Source: Tricholoma matsutake (lineage: Eukaryota > Basidiomycota > Agaricomycetes > Agaricales > Tricholomataceae). From it: a stretch of DNA of 64,000 nucleotides. The notes beneath the pieces were generated by a model that saw nothing but the letters and a program-made list of their open reading frames with translations, made no database searches and was not told where the DNA came from. Positions 1-12,009 of the stretch are shown one piece after another. Both the position numbers and the translations under genes were made by a program. The stretch is from assembly GCA_026075535.2 (NCBI GenBank), contig AP026540.1:12400001-12464000 (forward strand), written 5' to 3'. Position 1 is the first letter of the stretch. Each line of letters starts with the position of its first letter.

Positions 1-524
1 TTCCAGCCCAAAGAGGGGGATTCTATCAATGCGAAACCGAAACAGACTCTGCACGGACGTGTCGCATCTGCTAGGGAATCCGGGGAAGAATTAGAATCTG
101 CGGACAGCGTCTTGACCGTCTTCCTAGACCAACCTCCACTCGATCGTTTACATATTATTGTACGGAAACCGGATACTGGTGAGTGAGGGTGCCTTGCCAT
201 GGCTGAACATCGCTGATAGGTTCTTGCCCCCTAAATTGCCGACTTTCCCTTCCAATTGCCATCGCAACCGCGTTGATTTTCCCAATCGTGCTCAACTCCC
301 TGCACCGTGCCCATTCTTATTTCCGCGATCTCATCAGCCAACATCAGTCCAAGCTCATCTAACGAATCTAATGCCAGCTCCGTTCCATCCATTTCTAGTG
401 AGCAGATTTGATTAGACCCAACGTCCATGACACGGCAACTCACGGCTTTTCAGACAACTGGAGCCCACGGCACGACACGGTATCTCGCTTGTATCGTATA
501 TTACGAGAAGAAAAACTCGTCCAG

Positions 525-573
525 GCGCGTTTCTTGCTTTCCCTTCGCCCGCGGCTAACCAATCTTCTCACAG
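525..573 (+). other. Putative GC-AG intron in the Crinkler-like gene
   Basis: Joining after LVQ (ends 524) to VRGTPGCGKTT (starts 574) keeps the frame and gives the expected sequence before the P-loop. The intron would start GCGCGT, contain GGCTAACC and end CTCACAG. Its 49-nt length is normal for this group. Alternative donors GTATCG (491) or GTATAT (496) exist but remove conserved residues. Confidence 0.55.
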
Positions 574-1140
574 GTTCGAGGGACCCCAGGCTGTGGAAAG
601 ACCACTCTTATGAACTTGCTCCATTCCTATATTCACAAAAAATTACCATCGGCTTTTGTAAATACCCAGGAATCGTGGCCACCTAAGGAGTTGGGCCCGT
701 CACAACAGCAGCGTCTCCGGCAAGTGGACCCGGCATTTCCCCGGCCCGATGGCCTTGCTTTCCTCCTTTTTGATGAGGGGCAAGATTTGTACGATGATCA
801 TCTTTTTTGGAATGGTTTCCTCAAGGGAGTTGGTGACAGTTTTTACCCATGGTACCACGTCATCCTGTTTTGCAGTTATGGCAGCCCATCTTCTCATCCT
901 GTGCCTCATGATATTGGCACACCCCTAGCACTCTGTGATGCAGCTCGCATCTCTTTGTGGCCCCAAGAGGGATTGGAGGAATTGATTGGTATCTTGTTCA
1001 AGTGTTCTGAATTTGATGAAGTTGTGTCACAGTTCGAACACTGACTATCCCTGCACCCTGACCTTCTGGACCTGATCTTTGACTGGACGGTTGGGCATGC
1101 AGGTGCTGTTGTCGAAATATTGTGTATGATATCGTACCAG

Positions 1141-1202
1141 GCGAGTCTCCCTAGCAAAAGCCTTGTCGGCTTGAGTTGTTTGTGTTCTAACCTGCTCCCC
1201 AG
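1141..1202 (+). other. Second putative GC-AG intron in the Crinkler-like gene
   Basis: Conserved sequence ends at ISYQ (1140) and resumes in another frame at RVSE (1203). The donor would be GCGAGT, otherwise identical to the canonical GTGAGT. The intron has TTCTAACC as branch site and CTCCCCAG as acceptor, and is 62 nt long. Confidence 0.6.
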
Positions 1203-2126
1203 AGAGTATCAGAAACCTGACGTGGGGAACAGTTCACAGTGGAAGCCTTTCATGATGAAACCCCCACTCATGCACTCGTACAGAACCTCTGCCATGGAGC
1301 TTTTGAACGAGGCCTTCCTATGGCTAAGGAGCTCTTGGCTCAGCCAGACGTGGCGGCACTGTTTAGAAACTTGCTCAAAAATGGCGTGGTTGACAGAAAC
1401 GAAGATAATGATGAAGATGAAGCCACTCACAAGTGCCATTGCCATGGGTGGATCCATGCCAACCCGACTGTGGATCTGGAAATTGTGTGCTATTCATTTC
1501 CATCCCCTCTCCACACTGTGTGTATCTCCTGGAGGCTTAAACCTACAAATGACATGCCTGATTTCACTTCCCTCTTCGATCTGGCCCTCGATGCCATCTC
1601 CAAGTTCAAACCTTCCCAGCTATGGCTCCCGATCCACTGTGTTAGACCTATGTCCACAGACAAGCTACCTGAAGTGCAATACCAGGATGAGTTCTATCGT
1701 TCTGTATTTTCTGTCACTTTTGGGAATGTTTGTGTCTCCCCTGAGTTTGCATCTGCAAGGAAGGCACATGTTGCAGGTTGTATCGACTTCTTCATTCCAG
1801 CAGTGAAATGGGGGGTCGAGATCACTTGAGATGGGAGTCGGTTGGAAGAACATAGTTCTCATTTTGCTAAGTCTGGAGCATATGGAGCCTGGCTGAAGTC
1901 TAGTGATATGGCCGATTACATCCTTCTTGACTGCTGCACGAGCATTCCAAGGAAAAAACATCCAGGTATTGATAATTCCTTTCTGGCTAACTCTTGTGCT
2001 GATTTCTTTCTAGTGATCCAAAACTTATTTCATGTTGTGTTCCAGGATGGCTATCAAAAAGTTTTTGTGTACAATAATATGGCAAAGCAGGTGAAAGGAC
2101 CCATTGTATTGCTAGAAAATCATTAG

Positions 2127-2587
2127 GATATGTTCTTCAAACTCTATTAGTTGTTATAGGGGGGTTTTGTGCACAAGGTCTGGGTTTAGGCTAGAAAATG
2201 TTAGAAATGGTTTATTTAGGGTTAAAATACTGTTATTTCTATAGTACTTTGAATGACAAGCTAAGATTCTTGAGCACCCACTAGTTCCTTTCTACAGGTG
2301 CTTCATCAATGACATCATTGGGATTGTCTATGCTCTGACCAAAACCAAAGCTATCCAAACCATGAGTATCATTAAATTCAAAGGTTGTGTGATTGAATAG
2401 GGCACATCAGATCACTATCTGCCCTTTCTAGACATGACAATACTGTAGAGTTTTGACCAACTCTTCAAACATTTGGAAAATTTTGGTCAAAAAAAAATCA
2501 AAAGAAAAACATTTTGGATGAGTGATTTTTTTGGTTGTGACATGTGACTGAAGAGTTGGTTGAAACTCTACTTAGGGTTAGGGTGGG
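2127..2587. other. AT-rich non-coding stretch after the Crinkler-like gene
   Basis: No reading frame of note. It probably includes the 3' flank of the preceding gene; nothing else recognised. Confidence 0.4.
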
Positions 2588-2840
2588 ATGTAACTACAAC
2601 TACATGATGAAGTTGATGAAGAGGGGACAAAGGGCTTGGAGAAAACTCCAGCCATCCCTTTTCACCTTTAAATAAGGCTCATCAGGTCCCATTCTCATGA
2701 AGTGGCAGGCGCTTAGGGGAAGTAACTACAACTACACAATGGAGTTGACGAAATGGGATGAAGGGCTTGGAGAGAACTCCAGCCGACCCTTTTCACCTTT
2801 TGTAAAGGCTCATCAGGTCCCTTCTCACAGAATGGCAGGC
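2588..2840. repeat. Direct tandem duplication of a ~125-bp unit
   Basis: About 2588-2710 and 2720-2840 align along their length. Both begin with GTAACTACAACTACA, share AGGGCTTGGAGA and ACTCCAGCC, then TTTTCACCTTT and GGCTCATCAGGTCCC, and end with GGCAGGC. They differ by scattered substitutions and small indels. Confidence 0.8.
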
Positions 2841-3009
2841 ATGGCGACACTTAGTGAGTGTCTGATGACATACAATGCAAGAATGGTGTCATTCTCACAT
2901 CAACACCAATTATCAATTACAATAGCCAGAGGCTATGCTCAAATTCTGACGCGCTGTCAGAGCTAAGGTTGTTAACATTGGAACTAGACATTCTACATAT
3001 CTAGGAAAA

Positions 3010-3582
3010 ACGACTTCATGAAGTGGTGTCTTGATAAAATCTCCAGATCAGGGGAAATAACAGCTGATACATGAACTGGTGTCATGACAAAATCATCAGA
3101 TCTGGGATGGGATGGAATCCATGAACTGGTATCTATAAATTCTTCAGATTTGAGAAGGGACAGAATTTATAAGGTGGTCATAATTCCATCCCTTCCCAGA
3201 TCTGAAGATTTTATCAAAACTATGTTATTCTAATTTCTGTCCCTTCTCAGATCTGAAGATTTTGTCAGGACATCAATTCATGTATTCTGTCCCTTCTGAT
3301 CTGGTAAGAGACAGAATACATGAATTGATGTCCTGACAAAATTATCAGATCTAGGAAGGGATGGAATCCATGAACTGGTGTCTTGACAAAGTCATCAGAT
3401 CTGGGAAGGGATAGAATACATGAATTGATGTCCTGACAAAATCATCAGATCTGGGAAGGGATGGAATCCATGAACTGGTGTCTTGACAAAATCTTCAGAT
3501 CTGGGAAGGAATGGAATTATGACCATGTTATACATTCTGTCCCTTCTCAGATCTGAAGAATTTATAAAGACACCAGTTCACA
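3010..3582. repeat. Foldback minisatellite: ~50-bp units in both orientations
   Basis: Units of about 50 bp with the core TCAGATCTGGGAAGGGAT preceded by TGAACTGGTGTCTTGACAAA recur at roughly 3371, 3421 and 3471 in direct orientation. Reverse-complement units (TCCCTTCTCAGATCTGAAG) lie at about 3185-3300 and 3537-3560. The middle (about 3240-3360) is a near-perfect palindrome able to form a long hairpin. No coding potential. Confidence 0.8.
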
Positions 3583-3819
3583 AATTCCACTTGTCCAATT
3601 GGGCCATGACTAAAGCCTGGCATGAACAAGTCCTCCATTCTAAAGTAATGAGTCATACAAACAGAAAAATTTACAGCCAGTCAGTATGGAACATATTACA
3701 GTTCAAGTTATTCCTATAAGAAGTTATCATTATAATTGTTACTAGGTGAGGACTAGATATGGAAACAGGATCACAGAAGTTCATAATCCATAATGTAATG
3801 CACAGTTTGCATTTCACCA

Positions 3820-4772
3820 TCACTTTGCATATATTGCCACAACTGCTTCTTTCCCTGTGCAATGCATTATACCTGTCGTAGATTGCAATAGTCCCTCATA
3901 TACCATGTTAGCACCAGTTGTAATACCATCATGAAACCATAGTTGCTCATTAACAACAATGGGTGATATATAATGTGCTTCTCCATGATAGATAATACCT
4001 TTTAGTTTTATTGTAAAAGGCTGATTATTTCTGCTAACAATCATCACTTCTGGGTCTATTTTTTTAATTTTTCCTTCAAATTCAGATATAAGTATAGCTG
4101 GAACCAACACAAAAGAATATGAACATATGAGATGTTGATTGCATTCAGAACATCTAGACATTGAACCTTCCTGATGATTCTGAATCCAATCTTGTATTGA
4201 TACATAAGGACTTGTTCCAGAAGACAAAATGCAAGACCAAACAGAATGTTGACAAGTTTGAGCCTGAGTCAATGTATGTTTTTGAGAACATGTAAGTTGT
4301 ACACAATTTGAGTGGGTGTTGTAAACATAAGCTGTAATAATCTAACCACTAATGTATGCCTACCCCACCACAAGCCAGCAATTCTTAAGTCATCCAGTTT
4401 ATGTCTAAATATGTCCCTCACATTTTCTAATAAAGTCTGACCATCTAAATGACTTTGAAATCCATTGCATATATCCTCAAGTATATCATCATTTATAGAA
4501 CCAAAAGTATGACTCCAATACTCTGGATTAGTCTTCCACACTGCATAAAGGATAGAAAAGACAGAGTCATGTGCACAACTGTTATTGCTCCATATTATAC
4601 CAAGAGGGACTGAGATATGGTAAACTTCACTACCTGTTGTATCAGAACTTTTATTACTGCTAACTCTCAATCTTTTATGTGGCTGTTTAACAGTCAACTT
4701 TTCATTGATAGTTACATCACCAATTTTTCTTTTCAAACTGACACTGGTGCCATTTGAATCTTCTGGCCGCAT
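3820..4772 (-). pseudogene. USP-like cysteine peptidase remnant (two frames)
   Basis: An ATG-started frame at 4772 runs to 4269, then homology resumes in another frame to 3820. The N-terminus has a basic cluster (KRKIGD, KQPHKRLRV) like a nuclear signal. IWSNNSCAHDSVFSILY resembles the Cys box of ubiquitin-specific proteases. The downstream frame has a CxxC (SRCSEC), then HGEAHYISPIV followed by LWFHDGIT, which resembles the His box and the acidic residue of that fold. The frames could be joined by a short intron near 4320-4360 or by a frameshift; read upstream of 4272, the second frame gives NCVQLTCSQKHT, plausibly part of a zinc-binding insert. Proteins of this kind are common in mushroom genomes and I suspect a transposon origin, but I cannot name the family. 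Assignment to the USP fold is by motif only. Confidence 0.5.
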
Positions 4773-5383
4773 TCAACTGGCAAAACCAGCAGCAAGTCTA
4801 AAAAGATGAACAAGAGGCAGAGGCTAGAACCAAACTTAGCAGAATGGAAATAGATGAGAGGAATAGGGGAGGGGCCAACCTGGGCATGGGGGTGGAGAAT
4901 AGGGCCAGAGTCATCCAATGGTCCAGCTAGGCATTGACTATGACATTATATCTGGCAACTATCAAGATTAATTGCTGAGGATGATGTATAAGATTGGACA
5001 CATAGAATCGGATGCCTGAAAGGTCAGACAGACCATCGTAATACTGGAGAACTTGAAATCAACCCTAGATCAACCATGTATCAAGGTAACTTTCAGATTG
5101 CTGTAATAGCTGTGCCTTCTGGCCACAACCTCGGTGTTGTTGGTTGGACGGCTATTACACAGCTGCAACCGCAACATCAAGGCTATGAAATATGTCCCGT
5201 GGGTGAGGCAACCACAAAACAGAAGCACCACAGCAGGCTTTGTGACACGGGTAAGTATTTGCAACGCCATTGAGTTTCTTAGTAAGAATCTGACAGCAAA
5301 GTGAGCAAAAGCAGTCAATAGAAAACAGATGTGAAAGATTCTCATTGAGACCACCCCTCAAGACTAATCACTCCTCTCTGATC
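4773..5383. other. Intergenic, nothing recognised
   Basis: Only short overlapping frames without recognisable content. Confidence 0.4.
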
Positions 5384-6882
5384 ATGCCTCCTAGCAATTA
5401 TCCATACAGTTCTCTATGCTATGAAGTAATCAACTGGATCATAGAACTCAGTTTTATTAGCTTGTCCTGTTCCAGAAGTATTGCATGCTCGGAAGTTCAT
5501 CTACACTGGCTTACTCTGCAACATACATCCACTACATTCCGTACTATCCTTGACAATCACCCCAACCCTTTTGCTATATTCAACATCAAATTTGACAATG
5601 ATATGGCCTCTCACAAAGCACCGGTTGCTAAAACATTCCTCCACTTTGGGTGATGGCTGGATCTGATAGACAGCTTGTGAACATCAAACATGTCAATGCA
5701 TTTGGTGGTAGTTGAGTCAGACAACCATCGATCAACAATGCATACTGGAATTACTGATCAAATATTTGACATGTTGGAAGGAAGACGTGCTTTCAATGCC
5801 TTAACTGAGCTTCACATTGAAGTTAGATCACCATTCACTCACTTTGTTGCCATTCCTGTGTTTCCAAACCTCGAACACCTGTACACTGTGATGAGAGGAG
5901 TCCCCACCTTCATCTTGAGGAGGAGGCATCAGACATCCCCTGTCAGATATCAAATCGAGCTCCCTAGACTTAAATGCCCTGTTATTGAGATACCGATGGA
6001 ATTGGAAAGGTGTTATTTGGAAAGCTTCCCTCTGTCACAGTGCTGATGATGTGTTGTACAAGCATGCACAGCATCACAGAGTATGGCTCTGCTCTTCACT
6101 GTGCCCTGGTGAGCACAGAGGCCTTGTTCACAGACTTCTGCACTATCGCAAAAAAACCTGATGTCAAAGTAAATTGGCTGCATGATCTCAGGACAGTCCA
6201 TTTACCTGCTGCCACCAAGCTCTTTATTCGGGCAGCAGGTCACTACCATGCCAGTCCCTTACTTCCTATGGTCAGGATAGATGCTCCACTGTTGGAAACA
6301 GGGTGCTTTTATTTGGCCAATACTCATTGCATTGATTTTGCTGCCAGCACTTTCCAATTGTCTATCAAACATCTCACCGTCATGACCCTGGGTCTTGCTG
6401 CGCTTCAGCCCAGGCTCTATGCATCCATGCCCTGGACCTTCTATGACTTCCTAGTTCCATTACCTCAACTGGAGGACACTGTTATTGCCATTCATGGCAT
6501 TGAGCTCACCCCCACTGATTTACTGCAAATCAAATGGCCCATGCTTATGGAACTCATGCTCATCCTTGAGCCTGGAATTGCAAACCTAATGTCTCACATT
6601 CATCTTCCCTCTATTTGACAAGCCTGCATCATCTTCCCTGAATGGTGCACAGAGTTGCTCTGGCTAGAGAACTATGTTTTTCAAGACCAAGATAATGGGT
6701 TAGAGTTGGACCAGGAGGAGGATGTGGAGGGCAGTGATACCACAGACTCAGAACCAGACAATGTAGATGAAGGTGGCTCTCTGCCAGAGCAGGATCGTGA
6801 TCATGATCCTGAAGATGGGAGCGATGACCAATGCACTGATGAGGTGCTCACTGCCATTAGTCTTGGGGTACTGACGTGTTAG
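5384..6882 (+). pseudogene. F-box/LRR-like protein gene, multiply broken
   Basis: An ATG at 5384 opens MPPSNYPYSSLCYEVINWI, similar in layout to the F-box-like start of mushroom F-box/LRR proteins. The frame stops by TGA at 5651 and again near 5678. It resumes from about 5690 with a leucine-rich segment (FPNLEHLYTV, PRLKCPVIEI) to 6046, and shifts frame near 6000 into LPSVTVLMMCC, LVPLPQLEDTVIAIHGIELTP and later leucine-rich strands. A TGA at 6616-6618 sits inside continuous sequence (HLPSI, then QACIIFPEWCTELLWLENYVF), again where CGA is likely ancestral. The tail (about 6700-6850) is acidic (DQEEDVEGSDTTDSEPDN). If intact, it would resemble F-box adaptors that recruit targets to SCF ubiquitin ligases. 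The family call is moderate because the F-box itself is weak. Confidence 0.5.
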
Positions 6883-7621
6883 AAGGAAGAGAATCAATTC
6901 CTTTGCCCATTATTTTCCACATGCATCTCTGGCCAAATGCTCGAATCTGCAGCCTCCAGATGAACATCACTTTGACATGGTGCCACTTAATATATTAATT
7001 CATAATTATAGAACACTTAGTAACAAGATATAGCATTTCTTGGGGTTGTATGACTACTGTTATATGCAGATGCAAATACATTTTTTTGGAACCAGCATGG
7101 CAGTGGCATTGTCGTTCTCATTCTCCCTCCCCACCATCTCCCCTCCCCCTCATTCCCCCAGGTGGTCTCCCTGTCAGTGTTGCCTCCCTTCCCCCTTGGC
7201 TGTCATCACTGTTCCACTCACCATCCACCCCACAAGCAGTTGCTCGCAAGGCTGGAGGTGGATGGTGCTTTGTTCATGGTAGTCGAACCCATTGTTGTCG
7301 TTCCACCAGTGCTGGGGCCTGCCAGGTCAGCTGCAGTCGTTTGGGCATGCTGGCATCATCCTCAAGTGCTAGCACCCACAATCTTGGGGTGCTGCTCCTT
7401 ATTGTGGGCACCAGTTGTCATAGTGGTAGTTAGCACCTAAAATTTTTGTTGATAACAAAATGAAATGATAAACAAAAAAAAACAACTTAGCTATGGCCCA
7501 AGAGACGTCAACAACATCCCTTAGGCTAGTTGCTGCTGTTGCCGCCACTCTCTGTCTCCTTGCCTCTTGCACTCTGTCTCTACCCTGTGAGCAGTTGCTC
7601 GCAGCAGTGGGAGGGGGTGCT
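6883..7621. repeat. Non-coding CT/CA-rich stretch with the GAGCAGTTGCTC palindrome
   Basis: AAGCAGTTGCTC (7234-7245) and GAGCAGTTGCTC (7589-7600), each followed by GC-rich G runs, match modules in the 26-28 and 32-33 kb elements. TATGGCCCAA at about 7492, beside a poly-A run, matches the edge of the same modules. Frames here are low-complexity. Confidence 0.5.
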
Positions 7622-10600
7622 GGTTTGTCCTATGTAAGTGACATGAATATTATGCTTCAGCGGCTCCCTTTGAAGATGTGAACCACTTGATGGGGTCATA
7701 TATCCTGCTAGGTACTTTGATACCTCTTAGTGTGATCAATTGTGCTTGGCGCTTAACCTCGCTGCATATGAATGTGTTGTCAAGTGCACCCTTACAAGGT
7801 CATGGATTGGCCACACTTTGTCAAATTTGCTGATAGTGGCAAACTTTTCTCAAACCTGTAATTCTAATTGTTCATATGCAAGAGAGTTATGTGAACTTCT
7901 GCATACTTTATCGACAACTTTCAGAATATTACCCATCTTCTGATGAGTGTACACTTTTGTAAGGTCGAGCTCATCCTTTGAAACAAGCTTTACATACTCC
8001 TCAATGGTCAGTCAAATTCAATGAAAACATGTGAGTTTACAAATGGCAACATACCTGAATTCTTTCAAATACTCATTTATCCCAGGTAGGTGCCACTGCC
8101 TTCTCCAAGGTATATCCTCACCGTCCTGGTTGACCAGCTTCACCTGGTGGTTTTCTGATCACTTGTTGCCCATCTGTGTTCTCTGCTATTGTTTCTTGCA
8201 CCTGTTGAGGTAATGGCCCACTGCATGCTGACTCTGATGAAGAAGTGGAAACTGCATCGTATCAGCTTCTCTGCCTATTTCTCTCTCTGCATGTTTGAAT
8301 GGGTCTCACAGATGATGGCTGACCAGTATGAATAATTAATGGACATGTCGCATGAGAGTAATGAGCTAGATTGGTATGCACAAGCAAAGGTAGGATGCTA
8401 GGGTGGATGTCATCACAGAATGTGGGAATTGGCTCATTGGCGAGGGCCAGGGAGGATTTGGAATCTGACATTGTAGCACCTTTTGTCCATGCAAGACACT
8501 CAGACTTATACATATCTTGTGTTCTTTGTAACTTTGAGTGATGTCAGCATGACCTCATGGTGATCAGTTGGTTTTCCCTCCTACTTGCTCATCCCTGGTG
8601 CATTTGGACGCATGAGAAACCAAGGCTCTTGAAAGGGTGCTTTGGTGCCCACATGGACCTGCCCAACACTTATTACTCAATCTTGGCAGGAATATACTAG
8701 TCTAATTTCAACTATCGGTGGTTCAACGCTGGTCCGTTGTCCAGATTATGATAAAGGTGAGTGCTCTACCCACAGGTACAACACTAGTAGACTGATCCCA
8801 GCAACCTGTGCATCGATGTGCTGCAGTCATTGCCTTGGTCTCCAGGCATTCTCGATATTCATTGTGCGCCATTGATTTCCCAATCTTGTGAAAGTCACTT
8901 ATCCACTACATCACAATTTCTGTTCTATGTCAAGCTCCCTCATCTGCCCTGCTCCCCAGGTTTCAAAATTTGTGTGCCCAGCAAACACGTAAACTTTCCT
9001 TTCCATCTCTTCAAGATGCACACTCACAAACAAGGCTCCAAACCTCCAGGGACTATTGATCATCCCATCCATTTCGAGATTGTACCCAGTAGCTCTCTGC
9101 CTCTGTCACAACCCTAGGCCCAAAAATACAATACCTGTGCTCACACCAAATGCCATCGCATCTGAGCATCAGCCAAGCTTAAAAGGTAACCTTTCATTGC
9201 TCTCAACATACCCTCCCCAGACTTTAGGTATCTTAACTCGATGCTCAGGCCCACCTGTCAACTCTCAGTTTCTAAATGCAATCTTTCTGCATGAGCCAAA
9301 TGCTGCTGTATGCCACCTCAATTGAGTTCAGTGGAGGTCAGGGAGGTGTCAAGAATGTCCCAAGGACCCATATGGTGGATCATTAATATTGCTTGACACA
9401 ATGCATGTAAGTCATTCAGGTTATGCTGCTGAAGGATCATTGCAAAGGCTGTCTATCATCGTATGCATTCAGCGAGCATTGGGCCTGCAACCATGCATGA
9501 CCCAATGCAATCTGAATGTGAATGTTTCCATTTTATTTGCCTGCCTCAAGGGAGTCTAGCCCAGAAAATCCGCCATGGCGAGGTACGTATCGAGCCTGCA
9601 ATCATGCTTGACCCAACACATGGCACTCAAGACTACTCAGAGCAGATTTGCCTGTGCCTGGCCTAAAAGATTGCTGTTGTGAAGGTCATGTTGGGCCCGC
9701 AATCATGCTTGACCCAACAATGGCACTCAAAACTACTTGGGAGCATGATCATGGCCAATCTGGACTTGTATGTCCTTTTTGATTGCCTGTAAGCAAGTTT
9801 CTGTTTGCTATGCATTTTCAGCAAACTGACACGACTTTTGCAATGCTCAGCCTACCTTTACAAAGGTCATCTGCAGTCCTAGGTATCATCATACACATTC
9901 ATTGAGTGTTGGACCTGCAACTGTGCATGACCCAATGCAATCCAAATGTGAATATTTGTTTTTGATTTGCCTCAAGTGAGTTAGTCTGGAGAATTTGCCA
10001 TCGCAAACGATGTGTCGGGCCTGCAATCATGCTTGACCCAACACTCAAAACTACTTGGTCCATGATGCATGATGGCTGATCCGGACATAGATGTGGGTTT
10101 CAATTTGCCTACCTCTAGTCAGTCTAGTCTGGAGAATTGGCCACTGGCACAATTATTAAATCACAGTGAGCAACATTTAGTATGTTTGTCCTATGTAAGT
10201 GACATGAATATTTGTGATTAGATCTGATTTTGTAGAAAGTAGCTGGATGTGACATATGAATATGTAGGAATCCTGCAAAACAATGGGTTCTCAGGGAGGA
10301 ACTGTGATGTGTGATGTGATTTTCAATATCAAGGCTGCTCCATCCACCTTTCTGAGGCTCTCGGGAAGGGTCCAAGTTGGAAGGTCATGCTTGCAGAGTT
10401 TAAGTGTGGTAAAACTAACAGGAGCAAGTCTGAGGAGGATCTGTTAGTAGAATAATTTTTTAAAAGAAGGGACATACTTGGGATGTTGTTTATATGTATG
10501 GAGCATGCATACACAGGTTTGAAACATGAGTTGCAAGTGTACCGTAGTAAGGGAGACAGGAGGAAGGCATCAAGGTATGCCAAGGACATAGGTGTAATAA

Positions 10601-11838
10601 CATTGAAGACGGGATGGGCTCAAGTTGACACATAGTGCTTGCAGAGCTCAAGTATTGTAAAACAAAGTAGGAGCAACGAGGAGGATCTGTTAGCACAATA
10701 ACAATTTTAAAACAAGAGAGTACTTGGGATATTGTTTATAGAGTCTCCTAGGTACGTTCCCCAATGTTTTTGGGACAGCGATTGGTAGGGGCAAATAGAG
10801 AGTAATAACCTGAAGCATAAATTTCAAATGGACTACAGCTAGACAATGGGTTTGTGCTGCATCCTTGAAAGCTTGAACTGTAAAATGAGATGTGAATATA
10901 GACTGGATGGCAAAGGTTGGCAACCTTGCACAACTTTTGCACTGTAAGAAACAAAATACTTTGGCAGTAATTCACTAGGCTAATAGAATGCAAGTATCTT
11001 GAGTCAGTGCAACATTAATAGGCAAAGGAGAAAATGGGAAACCGATCTTGAATATGGATCAGACTCAATTTCAACCATCGCCAGGCTTAAACCATAAAAC
11101 AAGCATGAACTTGAATACTAGTAATGACAAAATCAGCAACCATGCCCAAGTTTTGGCATTAGACCTTGCTGAGCCTACAACTGCAACCAGGGTTTACAGC
11201 GCTGAGGCCTGAGTCCTGAGGGTCGGAGCCAAGGTAGCATTATGTGAGTTGTGACCATTTATGTGACAGATGGTTACATGGTGACCAAGTTCTGAGTCAA
11301 GTGTCTTGTTCTCTCAATACTCCCATGGACCTCTAGTAGTAGATCTTGTGCATGGTTGCCAAGGTCAACATCAGCCTAGGGATCTTATTACCTATGTTCA
11401 CATCTGAAGCTTGCTTACTATCAGCTTACTATCAGGCATGATTGGTACTGATTCCAACTCAAGCCTAGTCATCTACTTGTTCTCTCGATACACCTCTCCC
11501 ATGGACCTCTAGTACTAGATATTGTGCATGGTTGCCAAGGTCATCGTCAGCCTGGGGACCTTATAACTTATAACTTTAGAGCTGTCACCTATGCGAGATG
11601 TTCTATTGTGTCTGACTAGATCTTTCATGCATGATTACTGCTGCTGGGTACTTATCTGATTTGTACACATCGTCTTTGACTCCCACAAATTGCCATGTGT
11701 TGGGTCAAGCATGATTGAGGGCCTGATGCAATGTTCATGATGGTAATTTCTTTATGCCAGGCTCACTTCAGGCAGGCAAATCAAAAACCTTGGCCATCAT
11801 GTGTTGGGTCAAGCATCATTGCGAGCCCAACATGTCCT
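7622..11838. repeat. Left arm of a ~4-kb inverted repeat
   Basis: Read forward, this arm matches the reverse complement of 19992-23784. The outer end (TTGTCCTATGTAAGTGACAT at 7622) pairs with the sequence near 23784; the inner end (GGCTCACTTCAGGCAGGC, about 11760) pairs with about 20045. Shared landmarks along the way include the 8030-8510, 8640-9330 and 10690-11600 segments. The arms differ by many substitutions, mostly transitions by eye, and by indels; the left arm is about 420 bp longer, mainly in the satellite part. No frame in the arm resembles a known protein. Confidence 0.8.
9480..10080. repeat. Degenerate ~105-bp satellite inside the left arm
   Basis: GGGCCTGCAATCATGCTTGA-like cores, mostly followed by CCCAACA, recur at about 9485, 9590, 9693, 9905 and 10017, a spacing near 105 bp with one unit skipped or lost. 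Between cores, TTTGCCTGCCTCAAG and ACTCAAAACTACTTGG recur. Reverse-oriented copies lie at about 11700, 11800, 11950 and 12735, and further copies in the right arm. Confidence 0.7.
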
Positions 11839-12009
11839 TCACTGCAACAACTTATTCAGACTGGACTGACTTGAGGCAGGCAATTGACAACTAACAACTA
11901 ACATCTACTTTTGGATGACTTGGCCATCACTCCAAGTAGTCTTGCATGTCATGTGTTGGGTCAAGCATGATTGTGGTCCCAACACAATGTTGACGATAGT
12001 GATTTCTTT

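Larger units (their letters stand above)
1..2126 (+). pseudogene. Crinkler-like P-loop NTPase gene, 5' end off the window, broken by three TGA codons
   Basis: The first 178 nt, read from base 1, give the end of a Crinkler-type N-terminal domain closing with DRLHIIV, followed by a GTGAGT donor. After an unclear stretch, exons at about 406-524, 574-1140, 1203-1965 and 2014-2126 follow. They carry a Walker A motif GTPGCGKTTL (583-609), a Walker B-like FLLFDEGQ (about 760-780), and the C-terminal block FYRSVFSVTFGNV...CIDFFIPAVKWGVEIT typical of basidiomycete Crinkler proteins; the last residues before TAG are VLLENH. Introns end in CAG or TAG and contain CTAAC. Three in-frame TGA codons (1042-1044, 1218-1220, 1827-1829) interrupt otherwise continuous homology, and at least the second and third fall where relatives have arginine. 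In the family such proteins pair a ubiquitin-like/header region with an NTPase; the substrate here is unknown. The family call is from recognition of motifs; the loss of function is inferred from the stops. Confidence 0.75.

Noticed and set aside
1042..1829. TGA read as an amino acid (recoding) rather than stop
   Set aside because: TGA is found at arginine positions in many unrelated genes with sister copies having CGA or CAA, and frameshifts accompany it; decay explains all of this without a changed code.
3010..3582. CRISPR-like spaced repeats
   Set aside because: Units are in both orientations, abut each other with no unique spacers, and the genome is eukaryotic.
7040..7440. Overlapping frames of 80-127 codons at 7.0-7.4 kb
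   Set aside because: CT-rich repeat DNA shared with non-coding modules elsewhere; three frames open at once is a composition effect.
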